A stretch of 64,000 nucleotides of DNA from QUBU01 sp014337915 (lineage in GTDB: Bacteria; Pseudomonadota; Gammaproteobacteria; Steroidobacterales; GCA-2729495). The notes under the pieces were generated by a model. That model was not told where the DNA came from. It did not search any database and saw only the letters and a list, made by a program, of their open reading frames with translations. The stretch covers positions 1 to 64,000 of the forward strand of contig SZOW01000015.1 in assembly GCA_030263395.1 (NCBI GenBank). Reading direction: 5' to 3'. Below, piece by piece: positions 25,738 to 33,251 of the stretch. Within the stretch, counting starts at the first letter, position 1. The number at the start of each line of letters is the position of its first letter. Position numbers and translations under genes: made by a program.

Positions 25738-26670
25738 ATGCTCATCGAATTCCACAGGAAGATGCTCGCGGACGCCGTCCGCTCCCGCGCCTTCGAGGCG
25801 GCCCTGCGCCGGGTCATCACGCCGGGGCAGAGCACGGTGGCCGACATCGGCGCCGGTACCGGCGTACTCGGCTTCATGGCGCAGCGGCTCGGCGCGCGCG
25901 AAGTGCATCTCGTCGAGCAGGGCGAGGTCATCGAACTCGCGGCCCGGCTGGCCGATGCCAATGCCATCCCGGGCCTGCACTTCTGGCAGGCCCATTCCGC
26001 GGACATCCTCGACCCGCCCCAGGTGGACGTGGTGGTCGCCGAGATTCTCGGCAATCTGGCGCTGGAAGAGAACGCGCTGGAAACCCTGGCCGATGCCCGG
26101 CGCTTCCTCAGGGAAGGCGGCACGCTGATCCCGGCGCGCATCGAGCAGTTCGTCGCACCGGTCACCAATGCCACCTTCCACGAGGAACTCTGCAGCTGGG
26201 ACCGGGCACCGCTCGGCCTCGACTTCAGCGCCGCCCGCCGGATGTCACTCGACAACGTCTACGTGCGGCGCATCTCCCCGGCGGACCTGCTGTCCGCTGG
26301 TTGCGAACGCCGCTGGGACGCGCTCGATTTCGTCAGCGTCACCGACGGCAGGCGTCGCGGCAGCGCGGACTGGACACTGGCCGTGGCCTGCCGCATCCAC
26401 GGTTTCGCGCTGTGGTGGGACTGCGAGCTGGTCGCCGGCGTGCGGCTCGGCACCAGCCCCTACGGGCCGCCGACCCACTGGGACCAGGTCTACGCGCCGG
26501 TGGCCGAGCCGCTGGAATGCGCAGCAGGTGACCAGCTCACCATTGCCATCGAGGCGGAGACCGGCGGCGGCGAGGCCGGGATCGGCCTGCGCTGGGAGGT
26601 CACGCAGCGACGTGCCGGCCGGCTGGTCGTGCAGCAGGCACAGGACATCAGCCGCGGCTTCATCGGCTGA
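25738..26670 (+). CDS. PRMT-like SAM-dependent methyltransferase
   Basis: 310 residues. The order HRKMLADAVRSRAFEAAL, motif I VADIGAGTGVLG, VHLVEQGEVIELA and AEILGNLALEEN matches the protein arginine methyltransferase layout. E102 and E111 are nine residues apart, as in the double-Glu loop. The C-terminal half is a beta-rich region with Trp pairs (ALWWDCELVAGVRL, THWDQVYAPV), where PRMTs carry their beta barrel. Bacterial PRMT homologues are uncommon and mostly uncharacterised, so the substrate could be a protein Arg or something else. It begins 52 bp after the PQQ dehydrogenase and overlaps the end of the convergent Crp/Fnr gene by 11 bp. Confidence 0.8.
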   Translation: MLIEFHRKMLADAVRSRAFEAALRRVITPGQSTVADIGAGTGVLGFMAQRLGAREVHLVEQGEVIELAARLADANAIPGLHFWQAHSADILDPPQVDVVVAEILGNLALEENALETLADARRFLREGGTLIPARIEQFVAPVTNATFHEELCSWDRAPLGLDFSAARRMSLDNVYVRRISPADLLSAGCERRWDALDFVSVTDGRRRGSADWTLAVACRIHGFALWWDCELVAGVRLGTSPYGPPTHWDQVYAPVAEPLECAAGDQLTIAIEAETGGGEAGIGLRWEVTQRRAGRLVVQQAQDISRGFIG

Positions 26671-27400
26671 GCCGGTCCTGGATGCGCCGCGCCAGCGGCG
26701 CGAAGTCGATGGCATCGGAAATCTGCACCAACGCCCGCAGGCGGCCGGCATCGAGGACGCGCCAGTGTTTCTGCTTGCGGCGCACCAGGCCCTCGCGGTC
26801 GAGGCGCCGCAGCATGCGACTCACGTGCACGTAGCTGAGGCCGGCCGCATCCGCGATCAAGTCCTGCCCGGCCGGCAGTTCGAATCCCTTGCCGTCGGCA
26901 TGGCCGACCACCCGCAGCCGGGTCCAGAGCTCCCAGAGCAGGTAGGCGACCCGTTCGTAGGCGCTCATGCGCCCGACTGCCACCAGGTGCGCGCGGATGA
27001 TGGCTTCCTCATGGGCCTCAGCCCACCAGAAGGCAGCGCCGATGCGCGGTGACCGTGTCACCAGGTCCAGCACCTCCTCGGCCTTCACCAGCGAATAGCT
27101 CAGGTCGGTCAGCGCCTGCATCGAATACCCGGCATGCGGGGTGACGAAGACCGTCGGGTCGCAGAGGTCGCCCGGCAGGTCGAAATTGATGACCTGGCGG
27201 CGGCCGTCGCTCAGGGTCCGGTGCCGGAAGGCCCAGCCCCGGTGCAGCAGCACCGCCGCCGTGACGCGCTCCCCGGGCTCGACCAGCACCTGGCCGGCAG
27301 CGCAATGCCGGCGGCTGCCGCCCAGGGTCTCGAGCGCAGTGATGTCCGCCGGCGCCAGGTCCACCACGCTCGCGAGCTTGAGCACCAGCGGCGTCACCAT
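26660..27400 (-). CDS. Crp/Fnr family transcriptional regulator
   Basis: 246 residues. An N-terminal cyclic-nucleotide-binding-type beta barrel (LGGSRRHCAAGQVLVEPGE, VINFDLPGDLCDP) and a long dimer helix lead to the C-terminal helix-turn-helix QDLIADAAGLSYVHVSRMLRRLDREGLV. The N-terminal Cys cluster of FNR is absent, so it does not bind an oxygen-labile 4Fe-4S cluster in the FNR way. I chose the ATG at 27398-27400, which has GGGAG 9 nt upstream. A short inverted repeat lies about 70 bp upstream at 27471-27484. Confidence 0.88.
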   Translation of the reverse strand: MVTPLVLKLASVVDLAPADITALETLGGSRRHCAAGQVLVEPGERVTAAVLLHRGWAFRHRTLSDGRRQVINFDLPGDLCDPTVFVTPHAGYSMQALTDLSYSLVKAEEVLDLVTRSPRIGAAFWWAEAHEEAIIRAHLVAVGRMSAYERVAYLLWELWTRLRVVGHADGKGFELPAGQDLIADAAGLSYVHVSRMLRRLDREGLVRRKQKHWRVLDAGRLRALVQISDAIDFAPLARRIQDRLSR

Positions 27401-27470
27401 CTGCGGCCACTCCCGTGGAGATCGCACCGCGACCTGCGCTGCCAGGCCGTCGGCGAATCATCTGCGTTTA

Positions 27471-27484
27471 TTAACATAAGTTAA
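27471..27484. repeat. Short inverted repeat between the Crp/Fnr and DUF2934 genes
   Basis: TTAAC-ATAA-GTTAA lies in the only AT-rich patch of this divergent intergenic region. It could be a binding site of the adjacent regulator or a promoter element. Confidence 0.35.
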
Positions 27485-27551
27485 GGCGGGCCGCGATCCT
27501 GGCGGACAGTATTCCCACTCGGGTTTCTGATCTGTCGCGGAGGGAATTGCG

Positions 27552-27815
27552 ATGATCCAGGAGAGCCAGGTGTTGGCGCCGCCGCCCGCCGGGCGGACGG
27601 CCGCCGGGCGCAAGGAAGTGTCGGTGAAGCGCACGACACTGACGACCACGAAGCCGCAGGAGCTGGCCGGCGAGGACCGCCACCGGCTGATCGCCGAGGC
27701 CGCGTACTTCCGTGCCGAGCAGCGCGGTTTCGTGCCCGGCTGCGAGCTGGAGGACTGGCTGGCAGCGGAAATGGAGGTCGACGCACTGCTCGACACCGAC
27801 GACGGCCGGGCCTGA
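27552..27815 (+). CDS. DUF2934 domain protein
   Basis: 87 residues. The C-terminal half carries the DUF2934 pattern: DRHRLIAEAAYFRAEQRGFVPG followed by DWLAAEMEVDALL. The N-terminal 40 residues are basic and disordered-looking. Its function is unknown; the family is often next to stress or surface-lifestyle genes. The ATG follows GGAGGGAATT and the gene ends 16 nt before the PilZ start. Confidence 0.82.
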   Translation: MIQESQVLAPPPAGRTAAGRKEVSVKRTTLTTTKPQELAGEDRHRLIAEAAYFRAEQRGFVPGCELEDWLAAEMEVDALLDTDDGRA

Positions 27816-27831
27816 GACCGTGGACGCCCGC

Positions 27832-28209
27832 ATGGAGCACCGCTGCGGCAACCGCCGCCCGCTGCACGCACTGGTGGTGTTGCATACGGCGAACGGCATC
27901 CCGGTACGGGGACACACGCGCGAGGTCAGCATCAGCGGCATGTTCGTGGCTGTCGATTCGAAACCGTTCGGCACCAACAGCGTCATCGACATCGAGCTCA
28001 CGGTGCCCGGCATGAGCGGGCTGCGCACCTACCGCTGGCAAGGCATGGTGGTGCGTCGGACCGGTGACGGCATCGGCCTGATGTTCGACCGGCTGCGTCC
28101 ACCCGCCATCGGCCGGCTCATGGCCATCGCCGACATGGAGGACGCCGAACTGCCGCCACGCGTTACGCCGCTGCACCATGCCGGCGGGCGGCTGGCACCG
28201 CCCCACTGA
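27832..28209 (+). CDS. PilZ domain protein (c-di-GMP effector type)
   Basis: 125 residues of a single PilZ domain: MEHRCGNRRPLHALV gives an RxxxR-like element, HTREVSISGMFVAV matches the (D/N)xSxxG signature in degenerate form, and VVRRTGDGIGLMF closes the barrel. It may bind cyclic di-GMP; the degenerate motifs make that uncertain. I chose the ATG at 27832; a GTG at 27820 would add four residues. It is likely cotranscribed with the DUF2934 gene and converges with the TonB receptor gene, 25 bp apart. Confidence 0.75.
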   Translation: MEHRCGNRRPLHALVVLHTANGIPVRGHTREVSISGMFVAVDSKPFGTNSVIDIELTVPGMSGLRTYRWQGMVVRRTGDGIGLMFDRLRPPAIGRLMAIADMEDAELPPRVTPLHHAGGRLAPPH

Positions 28210-28234
28210 GGCGGCGCTGCGCCGCAGGGTCCGC

Positions 28235-30571
28235 TCAAAACCGCCAGGCCAGGCCGAAGTTCGGGACGAGCCGCGGCCAGTAGTCGACGTCGCGATCCAG
28301 CGTCGCGGCGGAGCCGCTGCCCTGCACCTCGTAGCTGGTGCAGCAGGGATTGCGCCGCGCCAGCGCATTGGTCATCTCAAAGAATACCTCAAGGGTGCTG
28401 GCCGGCAGCGAGTAGCGGCGCAGCACCCGGAGATCGACGCTGTTGTAGGCGCTGAAGCGCGCGGCATTGCGCGGGCCGGGGTCGGCGACCGCGAGGCCGC
28501 TGCCCGGGTCGATGACGAGACCCAGGGTCGTGGTGGGCCAGCCGCTGTGGTAGCTGTCGGTCAGCGTGAACTCCCAGTGCTGGCCGGCATAGCGCAACCC
28601 GGCGTTGACGCTGTGGCGCTGGTCCCAGCTGCGCGGCACTTCGCGGCCTTCGATGTCGTCGGTGACCCGCGACCAGGCATAGCCCAGCCACCAGGACCAG
28701 GGCCCGGTACCGCGGAAGCGCAGCAGTGCCTCCACGCCGTGCGCCCGGCTGTCCTGCGGGGCCACCCGCACCCGGTCGGGCTGCAGTTCCGGCAACAGCT
28801 GCAGCGGGTCGTACAGGTTCTCGAAATGCGGGCTGACCTGCGCGTAGTCCTTGCTGTAGGCCTCGATGCGCAGCTCCAGTCCCCCGGCCAGCAGCTGCTC
28901 CAGGCTCACGATGAAATGATCGGCCCGCTGCGGCTCGTAGAAGGTGTCGACGCCATCCTCGACCTGCAGCTCGTTGACCGCCTGGGACTGCCAGAACCGG
29001 CCCCAGGCCAGCCGCAGGCGGCTGCGCGGCGAGAGGTCGTACAGCAGGTTGAGGCGCGGGGAGACCTCATGCGGCCCGCTCACGTCGTCGTAGGTCTGGT
29101 CATCCCAGCGCAGGCCGAGCTCGGCGCTCAGCCGCTCCGTCAGCCGCAGGCGGCCGGTGGCATAAAGCGCGGCCTGGTGGCCTTCGGGCGAGGGCCGCAG
29201 GTCGCGCTGCACGCTGCTGCCGGCATCGCCGGGGAACGGCCAGCCGGGCAGGTAGGCCACAGCGCTGCGGTAGCGATACCTGCCATGGGATTCGCGGTAC
29301 TCGGCACCCAGGCGGCCGTAGAGGCGCTCACCGCGGTGTTCGACATCGAGACGGGCCAGCACCACGTCGAGGTCACGATCGTCCTGCAGGTTGCCGAGCT
29401 GCTGGCCGGGCTTGTCCAGCGTGCCGGAGCGGCGGCTCTCGATATGGGTGAGTGCCAGCAGCAGCCGGCTCGACAGCTCGTCGGCCCAGTCCTGCTGCCA
29501 GCCGGTCCAGGCATAGCTGTTCTGGTACCGGGCCGAAGTCCGCTCCGTACGGTCGGAGTTGTGGCCACTGATTTCGTCGGTGGAGGACAGCACACCGGCC
29601 AGCAGCGTCGTGCCGGCGCTGACGTCATAGCTGATGCGACCGAGCAGGTCGTAGTAGTCCACGGTGCCGACATCGGCTTCGGCGGCCTCGGCGACCAGGC
29701 CGAGGTTGCTGCGTCGGGCGGAGGCCAGCCACTGGCCGCGGTCGTCGTCGAAGCGCCCGGCGGTGAGCCCGTTGAGGTGGAACAGCGACAGGCCCAGCAC
29801 CGTGTAGCGCTCCTGCGGTGGCTCCAGCGGCCTGATGTCGATGACGCCGCTCATGCGGTCGCCATGGTTGGCGGTGAAGCCACCGGAGGACACATCGATG
29901 GCGCCGATGGCCTCGGCGTCGAACAGGCTGACCGGCGCCAGGAAGTTCTTCAGGTGGAAGGGCTCGTTGAGCGGCAGGCCATCGAACACCATCAGCACCT
30001 CGTCGTACTCGCCGCCGCGCAGGTGCGTCTGCGCCGAGAGCCCCGAGGACGCCGTTCCAGGCAGCCGCTGCACGGCGCGCAGGGGATCGTCGGCGAGTTT
30101 CGGCAGGGCCTGCAGGTCGGCCTGGCTCAGGAACACATGCGGCCCGCTCTCGCTGCCGGCCAGGGCGTAGCGGCTGGTGGTGACGACGATTTCCGACAGA
30201 CCCGGACCCGCAGCCGTCGCGGTTGCCGCAGCTGCCGGTGATGACGTGGCCGCCGTCGCGGTCGCAGCCGGGCCACGGGTCACCGCCCAGGCACCGGGGC
30301 CCACCTCGACCAGTGCCAGGCCGTGCGCGGCGAGGATTTCGCGCACTGCCGCAATACCGCCGCCGGCCGGTTCGGCGAGCACCCGCAGCTGCGGCGCCAC
30401 CAGGTCGCTGCTGAAAATGATATTGAGGCCCTGCGCCTGGAATTCGCGCAGCACTTCCTGCAGCGGCCGCCCGGCCAGCGGCTGTGCCTGCGCGAGCGAC
30501 GCCCACAGCAGCGCTGCTGCAAGCAGGAGCGAATGCCCGCGCGACGGAGCCAAGCCCGAAAAGATCCCCAT
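28235..30571 (-). CDS. TonB-dependent receptor with N-terminal STN signalling domain
   Basis: 778 residues. A signal peptide (to AQA) is followed by an STN domain (about 31-98; LAGRPLQEVLREFQAQGLNI, the transducer fold of FecA-type receptors), an Ala/Thr-rich linker, and a plug domain (LRAVQRLPG, THLRGGEYDEVLMVFDGLPL). The beta-barrel ends in NFGLAWRF with a terminal Phe. The TonB box is probably within SEIVVTTSR. It imports a siderophore, heme or other ligand and signals to the FecR-like protein encoded upstream. A terminator (30648-30685) separates it from fecR, so it should have its own sigma-factor-dependent promoter in 30572-30647. The ribosome site GGGAG directly abuts the ATG, which is unusual. 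Confidence 0.9.
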   Translation of the reverse strand: MGIFSGLAPSRGHSLLLAAALLWASLAQAQPLAGRPLQEVLREFQAQGLNIIFSSDLVAPQLRVLAEPAGGGIAAVREILAAHGLALVEVGPGAWAVTRGPAATATAATSSPAAAATATAAGPGLSEIVVTTSRYALAGSESGPHVFLSQADLQALPKLADDPLRAVQRLPGTASSGLSAQTHLRGGEYDEVLMVFDGLPLNEPFHLKNFLAPVSLFDAEAIGAIDVSSGGFTANHGDRMSGVIDIRPLEPPQERYTVLGLSLFHLNGLTAGRFDDDRGQWLASARRSNLGLVAEAAEADVGTVDYYDLLGRISYDVSAGTTLLAGVLSSTDEISGHNSDRTERTSARYQNSYAWTGWQQDWADELSSRLLLALTHIESRRSGTLDKPGQQLGNLQDDRDLDVVLARLDVEHRGERLYGRLGAEYRESHGRYRYRSAVAYLPGWPFPGDAGSSVQRDLRPSPEGHQAALYATGRLRLTERLSAELGLRWDDQTYDDVSGPHEVSPRLNLLYDLSPRSRLRLAWGRFWQSQAVNELQVEDGVDTFYEPQRADHFIVSLEQLLAGGLELRIEAYSKDYAQVSPHFENLYDPLQLLPELQPDRVRVAPQDSRAHGVEALLRFRGTGPWSWWLGYAWSRVTDDIEGREVPRSWDQRHSVNAGLRYAGQHWEFTLTDSYHSGWPTTTLGLVIDPGSGLAVADPGPRNAARFSAYNSVDLRVLRRYSLPASTLEVFFEMTNALARRNPCCTSYEVQGSGSAATLDRDVDYWPRLVPNFGLAWRF

Positions 30572-30647
30572 CTCCCTGCCGGTTCCCGGCCCAGCGTCCG
30601 GCGCTGCGCCGGCAGTTTAGCCGAGTCTGCATCGCCCCCGGCACATG

Positions 30648-30685
30648 AAAAAACGGGCGGCGATCCAGGGGAAGATCGCCGCCCG
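30648..30685 (-). terminator. Rho-independent terminator after the sigma/FecR pair
   Basis: On the minus strand a 12-bp stem (CGGGCGGCGATC / GATCGCCGCCCG, 8-nt loop) is followed by six T residues. It lies between fecR (stop 30745) and the TonB receptor (start 30571), which insulates the receptor from the regulators. Confidence 0.88.
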
Positions 30686-30744
30686 CGACACCGGGCGCAA
30701 CCGGATCCGAGCCGTCAGGCGCACGGAGGGAGAGCCACTGCCGG

Positions 30745-31752
30745 TCAATCGCCCGTCTTCGAACGCAGGTGCAGCTGGCCCGGCGCTTCGCTGTACTGCA
30801 GGCTCGTCGTCACCAGCACCGCCGCCAGCGCCTGCTCGGGGCTGAGACCCTGCACCGAGCCGTGCAGCACGACCTCGCGCGCCGCCTGCTCGGCGGCCGG
30901 GGTATCGAACACCAGGTCGCGGCCGGTCTCGCGGCTCACCCAGCGCAGGAACTCGATCAGCGGCTGGTCCTGGATGTCGTACTGCGGCGCCACCGTATGC
31001 ACCCAGTCCCATTCCGGCCCCGAGCGTGACACATGCCCGCGCTGCACCGTGCCATCCGGCGCCAGCGCCACCTGCTCGCCCGCCACGCCCTGCAGCACCT
31101 GCCCGCGAGCGAGCAGCCGCACCTCGCCTTCGCGCACGCGCAGCCGCAGACCCTGGTCCGACAGGCGCGTCTCGTACTGCGTGCCGAGGTGCTCGACGTC
31201 GCCGAAGCGCGTGGCGACGGTGAGCCGCGAAGGAACCGCGCCCAGCGGCCCCGAGTCCAGGTAGAGCGCACCGCGCCGCAGTTCGACGCGATCGGCCGCG
31301 ACGATGGCGAGTTCGCTGTGCTGGTCGAGGCGCAGGTTGATGCCATCGAGGTCCAGCGCCAGGCGCCCGGCCGCACCGGTGCGCAGCCTGCTGCCCGCGC
31401 GCAGGGGTTGTCCGCCGTGGATCCCCGCCCTGGTCGCGAGCCAGCCGGCCCCGGTGGCATCGACCGGGCCATCGATGCGTGCCACCGTCGCCACCACCGG
31501 GCCCGACGGCAGCAACCGCGGAACCACCAGCAGCACGGCCAGGCCCGCCACTGCCGCTGCGGCCGCCAGCGACCACTGCTGGCGCCGACGACGCCGGCGC
31601 CCGTCCACGACGGCACGCCACTCGACTTCCACCACGCCGCGCACCGCCTCGCGCAGGCGCGCATCGGGCTGCGGCCGCGCGCCGCCCTGGCGGATCAGGC
31701 CGGCCAGGCGGCTGTCGTCGCCCCCGCTGTTGCCATCCTGTCGCTCGCTCAT
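30745..31752 (-). CDS. FecR-like anti-sigma/transmembrane signal protein
   Basis: 335 residues. A short cytoplasmic N-terminus and basic RRRRRR stretch precede one membrane helix (about 61-79, WSLAAAAAVAGLAVLLVVP). Then comes the FecR periplasmic domain (GWLATRAGIHGGQPLRAGSRLRT, then DVEHLGTQYETR, RLRVREGEV). The C-terminal 75 residues (PLIEFLRWVSRETGRDLVF, LSPEQALAAVLVTTSLQY) look like an STN/secretin-N fold, the same fold as the receptor's own N-terminus. It passes the receptor signal to the sigma factor encoded 4 nt upstream. The ATG is at 31750-31752. Confidence 0.88.
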   Translation of the reverse strand: MSERQDGNSGGDDSRLAGLIRQGGARPQPDARLREAVRGVVEVEWRAVVDGRRRRRRQQWSLAAAAAVAGLAVLLVVPRLLPSGPVVATVARIDGPVDATGAGWLATRAGIHGGQPLRAGSRLRTGAAGRLALDLDGINLRLDQHSELAIVAADRVELRRGALYLDSGPLGAVPSRLTVATRFGDVEHLGTQYETRLSDQGLRLRVREGEVRLLARGQVLQGVAGEQVALAPDGTVQRGHVSRSGPEWDWVHTVAPQYDIQDQPLIEFLRWVSRETGRDLVFDTPAAEQAAREVVLHGSVQGLSPEQALAAVLVTTSLQYSEAPGQLHLRSKTGD

Positions 31753-31756
31753 GGGT

Positions 31757-32389
31757 TCATCCTCCCGGCACGCCGCCGGCGATGATCTCCGCGGCACGCG
31801 CGGCGCCAAAAACCTGCTCGATCGCGTCGCGGAACGCCAGCCTGGCCCGCGCCAGCAGCGACTGCGCCGCCGTGGTGCCCACGCCCAGGCGGGCGCCGAT
31901 CTCCTCCACCGACAGGCCCTCGATGTACTTCCACTCCAGCGCATCGCCATAGCGCGCCGGCAGCCGGTCCAGCACCGCGCGCACCAGCGCGCCGGTCTGC
32001 CGCTGGTCGTACTGCTGCTCGGGGCGCTCCTCGTCCGGTGCCTGAATGGCGTCGAGCGCCGCCTGCACCGCCGGGTTGTCCTCGATCAACACCACACGCT
32101 CGCTGTGGCGGCGGTTCTCCCGCAGGTAATCGGCGATCTGGTGGCGGCAGATCTGGCAGATCCAGGTGAACAAGGCAGCCTCCCCGCGATAGGTATCGAG
32201 CCTGCGCATCACCTTGCACAGCGTGGCCTGCACCACTTCCTGGGCCACGTCCACATTGCCGTTGAGCCGCGGCAGCGCGAAGCGGTACAGGCGGGCGAAA
32301 TACTCGTTGAAGAACTCGTTGAACGCCCGCTCGTCGCCAGCCAGCATGCGGCGGAGAAGTAGCTGCTCATCCTGCAAGTCGCGCTCCAC
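31757..32389 (-). CDS. ECF RNA polymerase sigma factor
   Basis: 210 residues. Region 2 is NEFFNEYFARLYRFALPRL...VDVAQEVVQATLCKVMRRLDTYRGEAALFTWICQI, and region 4 is VLDRLPARYGDALEWKYIEGLSVEEIGARLGVGTTAAQSLLARAR. It is a small ECF-type sigma factor and heads the sigma/FecR pair. Its target is probably the receptor gene beyond the terminator. A 195-bp divergent region separates it from the hemolysin-like operon. Confidence 0.92.
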   Translation of the reverse strand: MERDLQDEQLLLRRMLAGDERAFNEFFNEYFARLYRFALPRLNGNVDVAQEVVQATLCKVMRRLDTYRGEAALFTWICQICRHQIADYLRENRRHSERVVLIEDNPAVQAALDAIQAPDEERPEQQYDQRQTGALVRAVLDRLPARYGDALEWKYIEGLSVEEIGARLGVGTTAAQSLLARARLAFRDAIEQVFGAARAAEIIAGGVPGG

Positions 32390-32583
32390 TCGCTGTCCTG
32401 CTGTCAGGGGTTTAGACGCGGGTATCGGGACGAATCAACCGCGTTGGTGGCATCCCGGCGGCCATCTTTGCATAAGCTGGCGAGTTCCCCCGGTCACGCC
32501 GATTGATCCGGCATGCCGCAAACGTCCAAGCGCCAATGGACATTGAAACTGGCGCCGGCAACGGTTGTGAGGCAAAAAGATTT

Positions 32584-33249
32584 ATGCAGGACTTTCATGA
32601 GGTTGCTGATAACCTGCCCCACCCCGGGCTGGCCTGGGCGTTGCATGGTTGTCCGGACGCGACGCCAGAAGTGGGCTTTTCCGGTCCGCTCGCCCCTGAC
32701 CGCCGGGAACTGGAAGCCTTCATCGGCGCCGCCTTCCGGCGGCAGCACGGCGCCAGCGTGCGCAGCTACCTGCCGCTGCTGGTCAGCCTGCGCGACGCGG
32801 ACGGCGCCCTGGCCGGGGCGGCCGGCTACCGGAATGGCAGCGAGGGGCCGCTGTATCTCGAGCAGTACCTCGCCGGGCCGGTCGAGATGGTCATCGCCCG
32901 CCAGACCGGTGCCGGCGCCGTGGCCCGGGAAACGATCGCCGAGATTGGCAACTTCGCCTGCCGCGACTGCGCCACCGCCACGAAGATGATGGGCGTCCTG
33001 GCGGATCTGCTGCGCGAGCAACGCCACGACTGGGTGGTGTTCACGGCCACCCGCACGGTGCGCGGCATCATGCGCCGCATGGGCCTGCGGCTCGCCGAAC
33101 TCGCCCGCGCCGAGCGCAGTTGCCTGGTCGCCGCGGACGACTGGGGCCGCTACTACGAGCAGGACCCCCGCGTGATGCTGGGCTACGTGCCCTCTTGGGA
33201 TCCCGCGGCCGGGCGCAACACGCCGGGCAGCTGCGCCGGCCACGGCTGA
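32584..33249 (+). CDS. Thermostable hemolysin family protein (acyltransferase-like fold)
   Basis: 221 residues matching the T_hemolysin family: RRELEAFIGAAFRRQHGA, then LEQYLAGPVEMVIARQTG, EIGNFACRDCATA, WVVFTATRTVRGIMRRMGL and WGRYYEQDPRVMLGYV. Despite the name, which comes from a Vibrio hemolysin, the family looks related to N-acyltransferases, so an acyl- or acetyl-transfer role is plausible. It is the first gene of a five-gene operon with an AMP ligase starting 2 nt after its stop, a strong hint that it is a biosynthetic enzyme here. Start uncertain: ATG 32584 (MQDFHEV) has GAGG 11 nt upstream; ATG 32536 or TTG 32503 are alternatives. Confidence 0.83.
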   Translation: MQDFHEVADNLPHPGLAWALHGCPDATPEVGFSGPLAPDRRELEAFIGAAFRRQHGASVRSYLPLLVSLRDADGALAGAAGYRNGSEGPLYLEQYLAGPVEMVIARQTGAGAVARETIAEIGNFACRDCATATKMMGVLADLLREQRHDWVVFTATRTVRGIMRRMGLRLAELARAERSCLVAADDWGRYYEQDPRVMLGYVPSWDPAAGRNTPGSCAGHG

Positions 33250-33251
33250 CC

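Noticed and set aside
28178..30241. A 687-codon plus-strand frame opposite the TonB-dependent receptor.
   Set aside because: The minus-strand receptor has a signal peptide, STN, plug and barrel; the plus-strand translation is low complexity, as is common in GC-rich antisense frames.
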